Source: Algoriphagus lutimaris
GTDB taxonomy: Bacteria; Bacteroidota; Bacteroidia; Cytophagales; Cyclobacteriaceae
Assembly (NCBI RefSeq): GCF_017051705.1
Contig: NZ_JAFIDJ010000003.1
Coordinates: 62,001-126,000 of the forward strand
Reading direction: 5' to 3'
DNA: 64,000 nt
This document shows positions 17,832-26,214 of the stretch, piece after piece. Position 1 is the first letter of the stretch. Every line of letters starts with the position of its first letter. Under the pieces are notes generated by a model that saw only the letters and a list, made by a program, of their open reading frames with translations, had not been told where the DNA came from and searched no databases. The position numbers and the translations under genes were made by a program.

Positions 17832-18758
17832 ATGTCCGAAGTCAAAATCTTCTCAGGCGGAAACAGCCTCGTTTTAGCAGAAAAAATCTCAAAAAACTAC
17901 GGTAAAAAACTTGGCGATCTAACCATGTCAAAGTTCAGCGATGGGGAAATGTCTCCAAGCTTTGACGAGTCAATTCGTGGATGTACTGTGTTCTTAATCC
18001 AGAGTACGAATCCTCCTAGTGACAATATACTGGAACTTTGTTTGATGATAGATGCAGCTAAACGTGCGAGTGCCTACAAAGTCTGTGCTGTCATCCCTTA
18101 CTTTGGATATGCTAGACAAGACAGAAAAGACCGTCCAAGAGTTTCTATTGCAGCGAAGGCAATCGCAAATATGATTACCTCAGCAGGCGCCGACAGGATC
18201 ATGACTTGTGACCTTCATGCTGGACAAATTCAAGGTTTTTTTGATTTACCGTTGGATCACTTAAATGGATCAGCTATCTTTGTGCCCTATTTGAGCGGGC
18301 TCAGCTTAAATAACATGATTTTCGCGGCCCCAGATGTCGGGGGAGTTGCGAGAGCAAGAGCTTATGCAAAACACTTTGAAGTGGAAATGGTAGTCTGTGA
18401 TAAGCACAGAAAAAGAGCCAATGAGATTGCTTCGATGCAGGTAATCGGGGATGTTGAAGGGAAGGACGTGATCTTAGTTGATGATTTGGTAGATACTGCC
18501 GGAACCTTGTGCAAAGCAGCTCAAATCATTATGGAAAAAGGAGCTACTTCTGTAAGGGCCATTGTAACTCATGGCGTTCTTTCAGGAAAAGCTTATGAAA
18601 ATATTGAAAATTCAGTTTTAGAAGAATTGGTGATCACAGATACTATTCCTTTGAAACAAAAATCTTCAAAAATTAAAGTATTGACAGTTGCAGACTTATT
18701 TGCCAAAGCTATACATGCGGTAACGGGTCACACCTCTATCAGTTCTTTATTTATTTAA
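17832..18758 (+). CDS. prs: Ribose-phosphate pyrophosphokinase
   Basis: This enzyme makes PRPP from ribose 5-phosphate and ATP for purine, pyrimidine, His, Trp and NAD synthesis. The 308-residue length is typical of class I enzymes. Visible motifs are KFSDGEMSPSF at the N-terminus, the ATP-binding PYFGYARQDRKDRPR (near residue 95) and the PRPP signature VILVDDLVDTAGTL (near 215). rplY follows after 27 nt, a pairing seen in many bacteria. Confidence 0.97.
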   Translation: MSEVKIFSGGNSLVLAEKISKNYGKKLGDLTMSKFSDGEMSPSFDESIRGCTVFLIQSTNPPSDNILELCLMIDAAKRASAYKVCAVIPYFGYARQDRKDRPRVSIAAKAIANMITSAGADRIMTCDLHAGQIQGFFDLPLDHLNGSAIFVPYLSGLSLNNMIFAAPDVGGVARARAYAKHFEVEMVVCDKHRKRANEIASMQVIGDVEGKDVILVDDLVDTAGTLCKAAQIIMEKGATSVRAIVTHGVLSGKAYENIENSVLEELVITDTIPLKQKSSKIKVLTVADLFAKAIHAVTGHTSISSLFI

Positions 18759-18785
18759 GAACCAATTTTATTAAATATATATCTT

Positions 18786-19364
18786 ATGAAAACACTTGAG
18801 ATTATAGGGTTTAAAAGAGCAAATCTCGACAGTGCCTCTCTAAATGAAATCAGAGAAAGCGGCAATGTTCCCTGCGTAGTTTATGGACCAGGTATTCCTG
18901 AGCAAATCCACTTCTCTTCTCCAATCATTTTGTTTAGAGATTTGATTTACACTCCAGAAGTACATTTAGTAGAATTGAACATTGAAGGAACAATCGTAAA
19001 GGCTGTTTTGAAAGATGCGCAATTCCACCCAGTAAGTGAAACTTTGCTTCATGCAGATTTCATGGCCTATACTGAAGACAAGCCAATCAAATTCGAAATT
19101 CCTGTAAAAGTTGTTGGTAACTCTCCAGGTATAGCTAAAGGTGGAAAGCTTGAATTCAAAACAAGAAAGCTAAAAGTAAAAGGATTGGCATCTCAGCTTC
19201 CTGATTTTATCAAAGCAGATATTTCAAACCTTGACTTGGGTAAATCTTTCAAAGTAGCTGAATTATCAGCTGATGGATTCGAAATCTTAACTAGCCCTAA
19301 TGTTTCTCTTGTAACCATCGGTATTCCAAGAGCACTTAGAGGAAAGAAAACTGAAGAAGCTTAA
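18786..19364 (+). CDS. rplY: 50S ribosomal protein bL25 (CTC form)
   Basis: bL25 binds 5S rRNA. At 192 residues this is the long CTC/TL5 form. The N-terminal 5S-binding domain (to about 90) contains VPCVVYGPG and FHPVSETLLHADF. The C-terminal beta domain contains the family phrase VVGNSPGIAKGGKLEF. It is co-oriented with prs and followed by a terminator. Confidence 0.95.
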   Translation: MKTLEIIGFKRANLDSASLNEIRESGNVPCVVYGPGIPEQIHFSSPIILFRDLIYTPEVHLVELNIEGTIVKAVLKDAQFHPVSETLLHADFMAYTEDKPIKFEIPVKVVGNSPGIAKGGKLEFKTRKLKVKGLASQLPDFIKADISNLDLGKSFKVAELSADGFEILTSPNVSLVTIGIPRALRGKKTEEA

Positions 19365-19385
19365 TCTTCATTGCATCAACACAGA

Positions 19386-19418
19386 AATCCTGCCCTTTAA
19401 AACGGGCAGGATTTTTTT
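19386..19418 (+). terminator. Terminator after prs-rplY
   Basis: A perfect ten-base stem, AATCCTGCCC/GGGCAGGATT, is followed by a long T-run. Confidence 0.9.
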
Positions 19419-19445
19419 ATTTTTACGCATTGATCAACCCCTCTT

Positions 19446-20006
19446 ATGAAATATCTCATTGTAGGCTTGGGAAATATCGGGCCTGAATACGAATTGACTC
19501 GACATAATATCGGTTTTCTCACTGTAGATCGGCTTGCAGATAAAGAATCAATTTCTTGGGAAAGTAGCCGATTGGCCTTTAAATCAGAATTCAAATACAA
19601 AGGAAGATCCATCCACTTGATCAAGCCCACTACCTATATGAATCTCAGTGGAAAAGCCATGAATTATTGGATGAAGGAATTAAATATTCCAAAAGAAAAT
19701 GTCCTGGTTCTGGTAGATGATGTAGCGATCCCATTTGGGAGTCTTCGAATGAAACCAAAAGGAAGTGCCGCTGGCCATAATGGTCTGAAAAATATCGAAA
19801 CCTTAACCGGGGGACAAAACTACCCACGATTGAGAATAGGTATAGGAGATGATTACCCAAAAGGAAGACAGGTAGATTACGTTTTAGGTAAATTTACTCA
19901 AGATGAATTTATTGAACTGCCTCTGATCATGGACAAAGCAATCGAAATGATATTGTCTTTTTGTACGATAGGAATCGAACGAACCATGAATCAGTATAAT
20001 AATTAA
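19446..20006 (+). CDS. pth: Peptidyl-tRNA hydrolase
   Basis: Pth releases tRNA from peptidyl-tRNA that drops off the ribosome. The 186-residue protein has the N-terminal LIVGLGNIGPEYELTRHNIGF motif with catalytic His at residue 20. KPTTYMNLSGKAM, the VDDVAIPFG segment and the GSAAGHNGLKNI motif follow. It lies downstream of the prs-rplY terminator, in a gene order (prs-rplY-pth) conserved across many bacteria. Confidence 0.97.
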   Translation: MKYLIVGLGNIGPEYELTRHNIGFLTVDRLADKESISWESSRLAFKSEFKYKGRSIHLIKPTTYMNLSGKAMNYWMKELNIPKENVLVLVDDVAIPFGSLRMKPKGSAAGHNGLKNIETLTGGQNYPRLRIGIGDDYPKGRQVDYVLGKFTQDEFIELPLIMDKAIEMILSFCTIGIERTMNQYNN

Positions 20007-20015
20007 ATCAATAGA

Positions 20016-20047
20016 TTTGGAAATACCCGAAACACGGGTTTACTTTG
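20016..20047 (+). promoter_or_regulatory. Possible promoter of the SAM riboswitch-metZ transcript
   Basis: TTTG (20016-20019) precedes TTACTTTG (20040-20047), one mismatch from the TAnnTTTG box, 18 nt before the aptamer. A small CCCG/CGGG hairpin lies between the boxes and could instead end pth transcription. Confidence 0.35.
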
Positions 20048-20064
20048 TACCACTTCAGGCAACT

Positions 20065-20166
20065 GATTTATAAAGAAGAGGCGAGAGAATAGGCTCATTG
20101 ACCCTCTGGCAACCATCCCATCTGCGGAAAGGTGCCAAGTCCTACCCTTAGCGGGAACTATAAATT
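20065..20166 (+). ncRNA. SAM riboswitch (SAM-I / S-box type)
   Basis: The segment has the order of conserved pieces expected of the S-box. A closing stem P1 forms from GATTTATA (20065-20072) and TATAAATT (20159-20166). The 5' strand AGAGGCGAGAGA follows P1. GGCAACC comes after P2, then AAGGTGCCAAGTCC in the P3/J3-4 region, and a short P4 (CCCTTAGCGGG). It lies directly upstream of metZ, a methionine-synthesis gene, which fits feedback by S-adenosylmethionine. I cannot confirm the exact class without a covariance search. Confidence 0.85.
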
Positions 20167-20276
20167 GGCTTTAATAAACAAAACCCCCTTTTTAGTTCGA
20201 TTTGACCGCTTTTGGTTTGACTTTCTCAAACTAATAGAGCCTATCTATGTCATACCAATAAATAAGGCATTCAGTG

Positions 20277-21449
20277 ATGAGCAAGCATTTCGAAACTAAT
20301 TCCATCCGAATCACCCCCTCTAAATCAAATCAAAAGGAGCATTCCGCTCCGATTTATCTTACTTCCAGCTTCACGTTTGAATCTGCTGAAGAAGCTAGAG
20401 CTACCTTTTCTGAAGAAGTCCAAGGCAATATCTATTCAAGATATGCCAACCCTAACTCCAGTGATCTAATTGAGAAAATTTGTGCCGCCGAAGGAACAGA
20501 GATGGGTATTGCCACAGCATCCGGAATGGCTGCCATGTTTGGAAGTATTGCTTCACTATTACAACAGGGAGATCATGTCTTAGCGTCAAGATCTCTGTTC
20601 GGGTCTACACACCAATTATTAACTCGCGTATTCCCTAAATGGGGGATCACCTCTACTTACGGAGATATTTCTGATATTGACAACTGGGAAAAGCTGATTC
20701 AGCCAAACACCAAGATGCTTTTTATTGAAACTCCTTCCAACCCTGGATTAGAAATCATTGATTTAGAATGGGCAGGAAACTTCGCTAAAGCGCATAACCT
20801 GATTTTAGTAGTTGACAATTGTTTTGCAACCCCTTATCTACAACAACCTGCTAAATGGGGTGCACATATAGTTACTCATAGTGCCACTAAATATATTGAT
20901 GGACAGGGTAGAGTACTAGGAGGTTTGATTTTGGGAACCGCAGAATTAATGAAAGAAGTACAGTTTTTCACCAGACATACTGGACCTGCTATTTCTCCAT
21001 TCAATGCTTGGATTTTATCCAAAAGTATGGAAACGCTGGGTGTAAGAATGGATAGACATTGCGAAAACGCATTAAAAACTGCCCAGTATTTTGAAGGTAG
21101 TTCGGAATTGGAAAACGTAAAATACCCTTTCTTAAAATCTCATCCCCAACATCATTTGGCCATTAAACAAATGAAACATGGAGGAGGGATTATTACTTTG
21201 ACCGTAAAAGGAGGAGAAGAACGTGCAAGGAAATTTATTGATCATCTTCAAATGATTTCCATTACTGCAAATCTAGGGGATAGTAGAAGTATTATTACTC
21301 ACCCGGCTTCTACTACCCATAGCAAATTATCAGTAGAAGAACGGGCAAGAGTCGGAATTTCTGATGGACTCGTAAGACTATCCGTAGGACTAGAACATGT
21401 GGATGATATTATTGAAGATGTAGAGAGAGCCTTACACCTATCCAAATAA
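20277..21449 (+). CDS. metZ: O-succinylhomoserine sulfhydrylase / trans-sulfuration PLP enzyme
   Basis: This is a Cys/Met-metabolism PLP-dependent enzyme (390 residues) that probably makes homocysteine from an activated homoserine ester and sulfide. The PLP lysine is Lys205 in HSATKYIDGQG. Other family motifs are YSRYANPN, TASGMAAMF and the C-terminal SLGVEHVDD-like SVGLEHVDDIIED. The frame could start at GTG 20274, but the next codon is ATG (20277), which I take. The upstream SAM riboswitch supports the methionine assignment over cystathionine lyase. Distinguishing metZ from metB or metY needs phylogeny. Confidence 0.88.
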   Translation: MSKHFETNSIRITPSKSNQKEHSAPIYLTSSFTFESAEEARATFSEEVQGNIYSRYANPNSSDLIEKICAAEGTEMGIATASGMAAMFGSIASLLQQGDHVLASRSLFGSTHQLLTRVFPKWGITSTYGDISDIDNWEKLIQPNTKMLFIETPSNPGLEIIDLEWAGNFAKAHNLILVVDNCFATPYLQQPAKWGAHIVTHSATKYIDGQGRVLGGLILGTAELMKEVQFFTRHTGPAISPFNAWILSKSMETLGVRMDRHCENALKTAQYFEGSSELENVKYPFLKSHPQHHLAIKQMKHGGGIITLTVKGGEERARKFIDHLQMISITANLGDSRSIITHPASTTHSKLSVEERARVGISDGLVRLSVGLEHVDDIIEDVERALHLSK

Positions 21450-21461
21450 AAAAATCAAAAT

Positions 21462-21500
21462 GAAAGCGCCCCCATAAGTACTATATGGGGGCGCTTTCTA
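21462..21500. terminator. Strong bidirectional terminator between metZ and the CBS gene
   Basis: A perfect 15-bp stem (21462-21476 with 21484-21498) of GAAAGCGCCCCCATA and its complement has a seven-base loop. It lies between convergent genes. Confidence 0.88.
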
Positions 21501-21503
21501 TTT

Positions 21504-21965
21504 CTACCAGGTAGTCTGTTTGAGTTTGGGAAAGGCCCTTATAACATCACTTAAACTAATTTGACCAATTAGCGTACCATCTTTCAATACAGGAAACCTT
21601 CTGATTTTTAATTCTAAAAATTTCTGAGCAGCATCAAATAGTGATAATTCCTGCCCCAAAGTAATCACATCCGTACTCATATGCTCTTTTACTTTTCCAG
21701 GAAATTTAGGCGTATTGGTATATTTTCCTTTTATAATTTCTTTTAAGCAATCTACCTCAGAAATGATTCCGACTAAGGCACCTGACTCATCTACAACAGG
21801 GGCACCAGAGATTTTCCTTTTGGTCAAAACGTCCAATACCTTGTCAATGGTATCATCTGGATGAAAAGTCACCAGGTTAGTACTCATATGATCTTTCACT
21901 AAAATTTGTGTTGCAGGAGATTTTTTGGGCTCCACCATTCTTACTCCTTGGAAACTCTTTACCAT
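21504..21965 (-). CDS. CBS-domain protein
   Basis: The 153-residue protein consists of two tandem CBS motifs (about 24-80 and 90-150), forming one Bateman module. The first shows VKDHMSTNLVTFHPDDTIDKVLDVL and GAPVVDESGALVGIISE. The second shows VKEHMSTDVITLGQE and RRFPVLKDGTLIGQISLSDV. Such modules bind adenine nucleotides and sense energy state. No effector domain is attached, so the partner is unknown. It is a single gene, convergent with metZ. Confidence 0.9.
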   Translation of the reverse strand: MVKSFQGVRMVEPKKSPATQILVKDHMSTNLVTFHPDDTIDKVLDVLTKRKISGAPVVDESGALVGIISEVDCLKEIIKGKYTNTPKFPGKVKEHMSTDVITLGQELSLFDAAQKFLELKIRRFPVLKDGTLIGQISLSDVIRAFPKLKQTTW

Positions 21966-22086
21966 AGATGAAATAATTTTTAAGGTGAAAAATAATTTAC
22001 TGAAAAATTACTATTTATCAAAATAGAAATCATTAATACCTATATATTCAATATATAGATATCATTATTATATCCAAAACGAAATA

Positions 22087-23640
22087 TTATTTCTTTTGAT
22101 TCTTAAAAACCAAAATAGGAGACCATGTCTTCTGAGTTGATGTATTTAAATCATCATATTCAAATACTCCTACCACCAAATCAAGGTCTCCATCACCTCC
22201 CAAGTCACCTTTAGTCATAGTAAGCCAATGAGAATCCTTTTCGATATCAGGTGCATAAGGTAGAAAATCCATCATCCCATTCTGTTGAAAATACAACAGG
22301 TTTTGTTTTGAGCTTTGATTTTGATCAGGAAAAAATGAGAGTACAAAAATATCCAGATCTCCATCTTGATCAAAATCAGCCACTTCTAGGTCACTCGCTC
22401 CATACATGGGATAAAACCAAGAAGGTTCAAAATCTAAATCACCTTCATTTAAAAAAATTCTCACTCCATGATAATTTTTCAATACAGGAGCTAAATCTCC
22501 ATGATCCCCATTCACCAAAATGAGATCTTTTAATCCATCATGATTAATATCTAGAAACTGAAAATCAATTGAGCCAAAAGCAGGATGAAATCTCAATAAT
22601 GACTTTTCTTTAAATTCTCCATCCCCTTGATTGAAGAAAGCAAAAAAACCCTCATTTGCCTGTGTCATTAAGGCCAAAATATCCAAGTCACCATCCTGAT
22701 CCAAATCCTCAATAAAAACCCTTCTTGCTCCCGGTGAATTTTTCAAAACTACTTTCTCCCATTGATCTCCATTCGATTTAAATAAGCTAAGTTCTCCAAT
22801 ATGGTTTCCAAACTCGCAAACTACTTTATCCAAAATGCCATCACCATTAAAATCTGCATATTCCAAACTCACTGGTCTTTTTAAGTTTTCTAAAACCGCA
22901 CCACTTACCCAATCTTGTCCTGATTTATAAAACCCATTGACTACTCCCGAGGAATCATTAGAGGTATCCATCATACCAATAGTCAACAATTCAAATGAAT
23001 TGGAATCATCCTCCCAATGAATATCAATTGGAGCTGTCTCGGTTTCTATAGAATCTATGACGTGAAAATCATGACTAGGGTCTAGTACAAAAATAGATTT
23101 GAACCGATACCCCAACCAAAGTTTACCAGAAACAGGCTCCACTCTCAATAAAGTGACCAAATCAGGGTAAAGGTTTGTAAATTTTGGTCGAACTATTTCG
23201 AAACCAGGAATTCCTAAGTTGGCCGAAGCCTTATCAGCTTGTGGAATTGAAATATCAGGCGCATTGTCTAGATAATAGGCCTCAAGCTTTTCCCAATTAT
23301 CCTTATTTATGTAAGGTATTTCAGAATAAATCCCTTTTGGAACATCCATATCAATGGGCATAATGGAACCAAAATCCTCCTCTAAATAAAGCCCCATCCT
23401 TTTTCTCATATCCGGCAGAACTTTCTCTTTCCAAGTAGACTTGTCTAAAATCTCAGGTTCTGGCTTCAAATGACAAGTTGCACAATAAGCATTTGCTAAT
23501 TGCTCTCCATTCAAATTTAAATCTTCCGAGGCTAGCTGCTCAAGAGTTGGAGGGGGTTGTTTTCTCTCAGAAATCGGCTTACAGAAAACTGCTCCAAGCA
23601 GAATCAGTGAATAAATGGCTATTAAACGGAAAGAATTCAT
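22087..23640 (-). CDS. FG-GAP/VCBS-repeat lipoprotein with an N-terminal haem-c motif
   Basis: The 517-residue exported protein has a likely lipoprotein signal (LGAVFC, Cys about residue 20). A short cytochrome-c-like region has one CATCH haem-binding motif near residue 53. At least five FG-GAP/VCBS-type repeats with calcium-binding DxDxDG-like loops (DGDLDIL, DGILDKV, DGDLDLVV) form a beta propeller. The function is unknown; the fold suggests surface binding, possibly with electron transfer. Its ATG overlaps the cutC stop by 4 nt, so it is translationally coupled as the last gene of the asparaginase-cutC operon. Confidence 0.82.
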   Translation of the reverse strand: MNSFRLIAIYSLILLGAVFCKPISERKQPPPTLEQLASEDLNLNGEQLANAYCATCHLKPEPEILDKSTWKEKVLPDMRKRMGLYLEEDFGSIMPIDMDVPKGIYSEIPYINKDNWEKLEAYYLDNAPDISIPQADKASANLGIPGFEIVRPKFTNLYPDLVTLLRVEPVSGKLWLGYRFKSIFVLDPSHDFHVIDSIETETAPIDIHWEDDSNSFELLTIGMMDTSNDSSGVVNGFYKSGQDWVSGAVLENLKRPVSLEYADFNGDGILDKVVCEFGNHIGELSLFKSNGDQWEKVVLKNSPGARRVFIEDLDQDGDLDILALMTQANEGFFAFFNQGDGEFKEKSLLRFHPAFGSIDFQFLDINHDGLKDLILVNGDHGDLAPVLKNYHGVRIFLNEGDLDFEPSWFYPMYGASDLEVADFDQDGDLDIFVLSFFPDQNQSSKQNLLYFQQNGMMDFLPYAPDIEKDSHWLTMTKGDLGGDGDLDLVVGVFEYDDLNTSTQKTWSPILVFKNQKK

Positions 23641-24383
23641 ATAGATTCGATCGCATCTAAAAATCGGGATACAGTTTCTTGATCCACTCTTAAATCTTTC
23701 AGGAAAGCTTCCGGGTCAACCGAAAAAGAAACTTCTGGATTGACATAGGTATTTGTACTTCTTTTCCAGATTTTACATGAGGCATGGATATCTGTTAAAT
23801 GTCCAGTTTTGGATAAAACCGAAACATGTTCAGGCTTAGTCCCTCCACCAGGCATGATGGAAATTTCTCCATTTGCCTTATTAATCAACTCAATAATCAC
23901 ATCTACCCCCTCAGTTACAGAGTTTTTACCGCCGGAAGTTAGTATTCTTTGAAAACCCAAACCTTTGATTAATTCAAGTGCTTCAAATTGATCTGACAAT
24001 GCATCAAAGGCCCTATGGAAAGTACAAGGCTTTCCTGAGGCTGTTCGGATTAATGTTTCACAAGCAGAAACATTTACATTCCCTTCAAAGTCCAAGACTC
24101 CAAACACAAACCCATCAGCCCCCAACTCCCCAAGCAACTCAACATCCCTTTTCATAACCATCAGTTCCTTTTGGGTATAAGCAAAATTGCCTCCTCTTGG
24201 TCTAATCATCACAAAAATCGGGATATCCACTTCAGATTTTAAAAACTTGAGCATGCCCGCACTTGGTGTTTCTCCACCTTCCGGAAAATTAGAGCATAAT
24301 TCAAGTCTATTTACTCCGTAAGTTGCGGCCTCCAATGCTGCCTCAACACTAAATACGGGAGCTTCAAGTGTTATTGTTGCCAT
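23637..24383 (-). CDS. cutC: CutC family TIM-barrel protein
   Basis: CutC proteins were named for copper homeostasis in E. coli, but their biochemical role is unsettled. This 248-residue sequence has the family start (LEAPVFSVEAALEAATYGVNRLELCSNFPEGGETPS) and the conserved phrases FVMIRPRGGNF, GFVFGVLDFEG, CTFHRAFD and RILTSGGKNSV. The open frame extends eight codons upstream to an ATG inside the preceding gene, but the ATG at 24383 gives the family N-terminus and leaves a 1-nt gap to the asparaginase gene. The 3' end overlaps the FG-GAP gene start. Confidence 0.92.
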   Translation of the reverse strand: MATITLEAPVFSVEAALEAATYGVNRLELCSNFPEGGETPSAGMLKFLKSEVDIPIFVMIRPRGGNFAYTQKELMVMKRDVELLGELGADGFVFGVLDFEGNVNVSACETLIRTASGKPCTFHRAFDALSDQFEALELIKGLGFQRILTSGGKNSVTEGVDVIIELINKANGEISIMPGGGTKPEHVSVLSKTGHLTDIHASCKIWKRSTNTYVNPEVSFSVDPEAFLKDLRVDQETVSRFLDAIESI

Positions 24384-24384
24384 C

Positions 24385-25362
24385 TTAAAAGTAGCTTTTC
24401 GAATCAATCAATGCATTTGAGCTTAAGGTACCTTGAGCGAAATTAAAGCCCGGGTGAATCGCATAAGCTCCTACTTGACCTTCTTTATTGATTGCTAAGA
24501 ATCCAGCCTGTACATCCTTGATGTTTTTGCTTTTAGAAACAAGTCTTCTGACAGCCTCCTCACAAGCTTCTTGTGGAGTCCTACCTTGTCTCATCAACTC
24601 AACAATTAAAAAACTACCACATACTCTAATAATGGTTTCTCCAAGCCCGGTAGCTGTGGCAGCTCCTACCTCGTTATCCACATATAATCCTGCTCCGATA
24701 ATTGGGCTATCTCCCACTCTACCGTGCATCTTATATGCGAGTCCACTTGTGGTACAGCTTCCAGCCATTTGACCATTTTTATCAATACCGATCATTCCAA
24801 TGGTATCATGATTTTCAATATTGATTACTGGCTTGTATTTACTGGTTACCTTCCATTTTTCATAAGCCTCTTTGGCCTTAGGGCTAAGCTCCTCTTTTTC
24901 TATTGGGAATCCTTCCGAAATGGCTAACTGTCTAGCCCCTTCGCCTACGATCATTACATGTGGAGTTTTCTCCATTACAACCCTGGCTAATGAAATTGGG
25001 TGCTTCACCTGACGAACAAATGCCACTGATCCGCAAGATCCGTCTCCGGTCATGATAGAGGCATCCAAGGTAGTAATACCCTCTCTATCTGGTAATCCTT
25101 GCAGACCGACAGAGAGGTTGTCCATATCTAATTCGGTATCCATTACACCAGCTTCCACTGCATCGAGGATACTTCCTGTTTCTTTTAATTTTGAAATAGC
25201 AGCGGCATTGGCAGGCAAGCCATGATTCCAAGTTGATAATATCAATGGTTTTTCACCTAATAATTCTTTTTTGGAGGAATTGGCAAACGCACCTGAAATC
25301 CCAGGAACTAAAATTGCAGAACCCAAAATGGACTTCTTAATAAACTTTCTTCTTTCAGACAT
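24385..25362 (-). CDS. N4-(beta-N-acetylglucosaminyl)-L-asparaginase (glycosylasparaginase)
   Basis: This Ntn-hydrolase cleaves the GlcNAc-Asn bond left after N-glycoprotein breakdown. The 325-residue precursor begins with a twin-arginine-like leader (SERRKFIKKS, then a hydrophobic stretch), so it is probably periplasmic. The autocleavage site is HDTIGMIG with nucleophilic Thr187, preceded by family motifs WNHGLPAN and GLPDREG and followed by GRVGDSPIIGAGLY and GATGxGE-like ATGLGETIIR. The ATG at 25362 is chosen over one nine codons upstream because it places the Arg pair at the N-terminus. It is first in an operon with cutC. Confidence 0.9.
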   Translation of the reverse strand: MSERRKFIKKSILGSAILVPGISGAFANSSKKELLGEKPLILSTWNHGLPANAAAISKLKETGSILDAVEAGVMDTELDMDNLSVGLQGLPDREGITTLDASIMTGDGSCGSVAFVRQVKHPISLARVVMEKTPHVMIVGEGARQLAISEGFPIEKEELSPKAKEAYEKWKVTSKYKPVINIENHDTIGMIGIDKNGQMAGSCTTSGLAYKMHGRVGDSPIIGAGLYVDNEVGAATATGLGETIIRVCGSFLIVELMRQGRTPQEACEEAVRRLVSKSKNIKDVQAGFLAINKEGQVGAYAIHPGFNFAQGTLSSNALIDSKSYF

Positions 25363-25451
25363 AAAACTTAATTTCGAATGAGGCTTCAAATTATCAAAAT
25401 TGCCTTTAAAAATGTGAACCTTCTGTCAATTCATTGCTAAACCCGCTCAAA

Positions 25452-26213
25452 ATGAGACCATATATTTTAAAAGAAGCAAATTGGAAAAATTTAAAATCCG
25501 AACGATTTGAACTAGCTGTTCTTCCATGGGGAGCTACCGAAGCTCATAATTATCACTTGCCATATGGTACGGACATTTACGAGGCCGATGGAGTCGCTGA
25601 GGAAAGTGGAAGAAAAGCCTGGGAAAAAGGAGCCAAAGTAATGGTTTTACCCACTATCCCATTTGGAGTGAATACTGGTCAGTCTGACATCTACTTAGAC
25701 ATGAATCTTAATCCCAGTACCCAACTTGCTATTTTAAGAGATTTGATCACCGTTCTAGACAGGCAGGGAGTGAAAAAGCTCTTGATCGTAAATAGTCATG
25801 GAGGCAATGATTTTAAAACCATGCTTAGAGAATTAGGACTTAGTTTTCCCGACATGCTATTATTCACTTGCAATTGGTTTCAAGCATTGGATAAAACCAA
25901 ATATTTTGAAGAAATGGGAGATCACGCTGATGAAATGGAAACTTCCTTGATCATGCACCTTCAACCTCATTTAGTATCTCCTCTAAAAGAGGCAGGTAAT
26001 GGAGCGGAAAAAAAATCAGTGATTTCCGGCTTGAGAGAGAAATGGGCTTGGGCGGAACGGAAATGGTCTGAAGTAACAGAGGATACAGGAATTGGAAATC
26101 CAAAAAAAGCCTCCCCTGAAAAAGGAAGGCTTTATTTTGAAGATGTCACCAATAAAGTTGCAAATCTAATGGTGGAAATTTGCCAGGCAACACCTTCCAA
26201 ACTTTACGAATGA
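25452..26213 (+). CDS. Creatininase family amidohydrolase
   Basis: This is a predicted metal-dependent amide hydrolase (253 residues). The motif WGATEAHNYHLPYGTD places Glu30, His32 and Asp41 with the spacing of the creatininase metal ligands. VNSHGGND supplies His116, and GDHADEMETS holds the later conserved Glu. Residue 118 is Gly, so the second-metal Glu of Pseudomonas creatininase is absent, as in many family members; the substrate need not be creatinine. An upstream TTG (25434) is possible, but the ATG fits better. The gene ends 1 nt before the convergent FG-GAP/ASPIC gene, an arrangement repeated in the second copy. Confidence 0.88.
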   Translation: MRPYILKEANWKNLKSERFELAVLPWGATEAHNYHLPYGTDIYEADGVAEESGRKAWEKGAKVMVLPTIPFGVNTGQSDIYLDMNLNPSTQLAILRDLITVLDRQGVKKLLIVNSHGGNDFKTMLRELGLSFPDMLLFTCNWFQALDKTKYFEEMGDHADEMETSLIMHLQPHLVSPLKEAGNGAEKKSVISGLREKWAWAERKWSEVTEDTGIGNPKKASPEKGRLYFEDVTNKVANLMVEICQATPSKLYE

Positions 26214-26214
26214 A

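Noticed and set aside
25434-25451. TTG start six codons upstream for the creatininase gene
   Set aside because: An ATG at 25452 is available and gives a domain start consistent with the metal-ligand spacing of the family.
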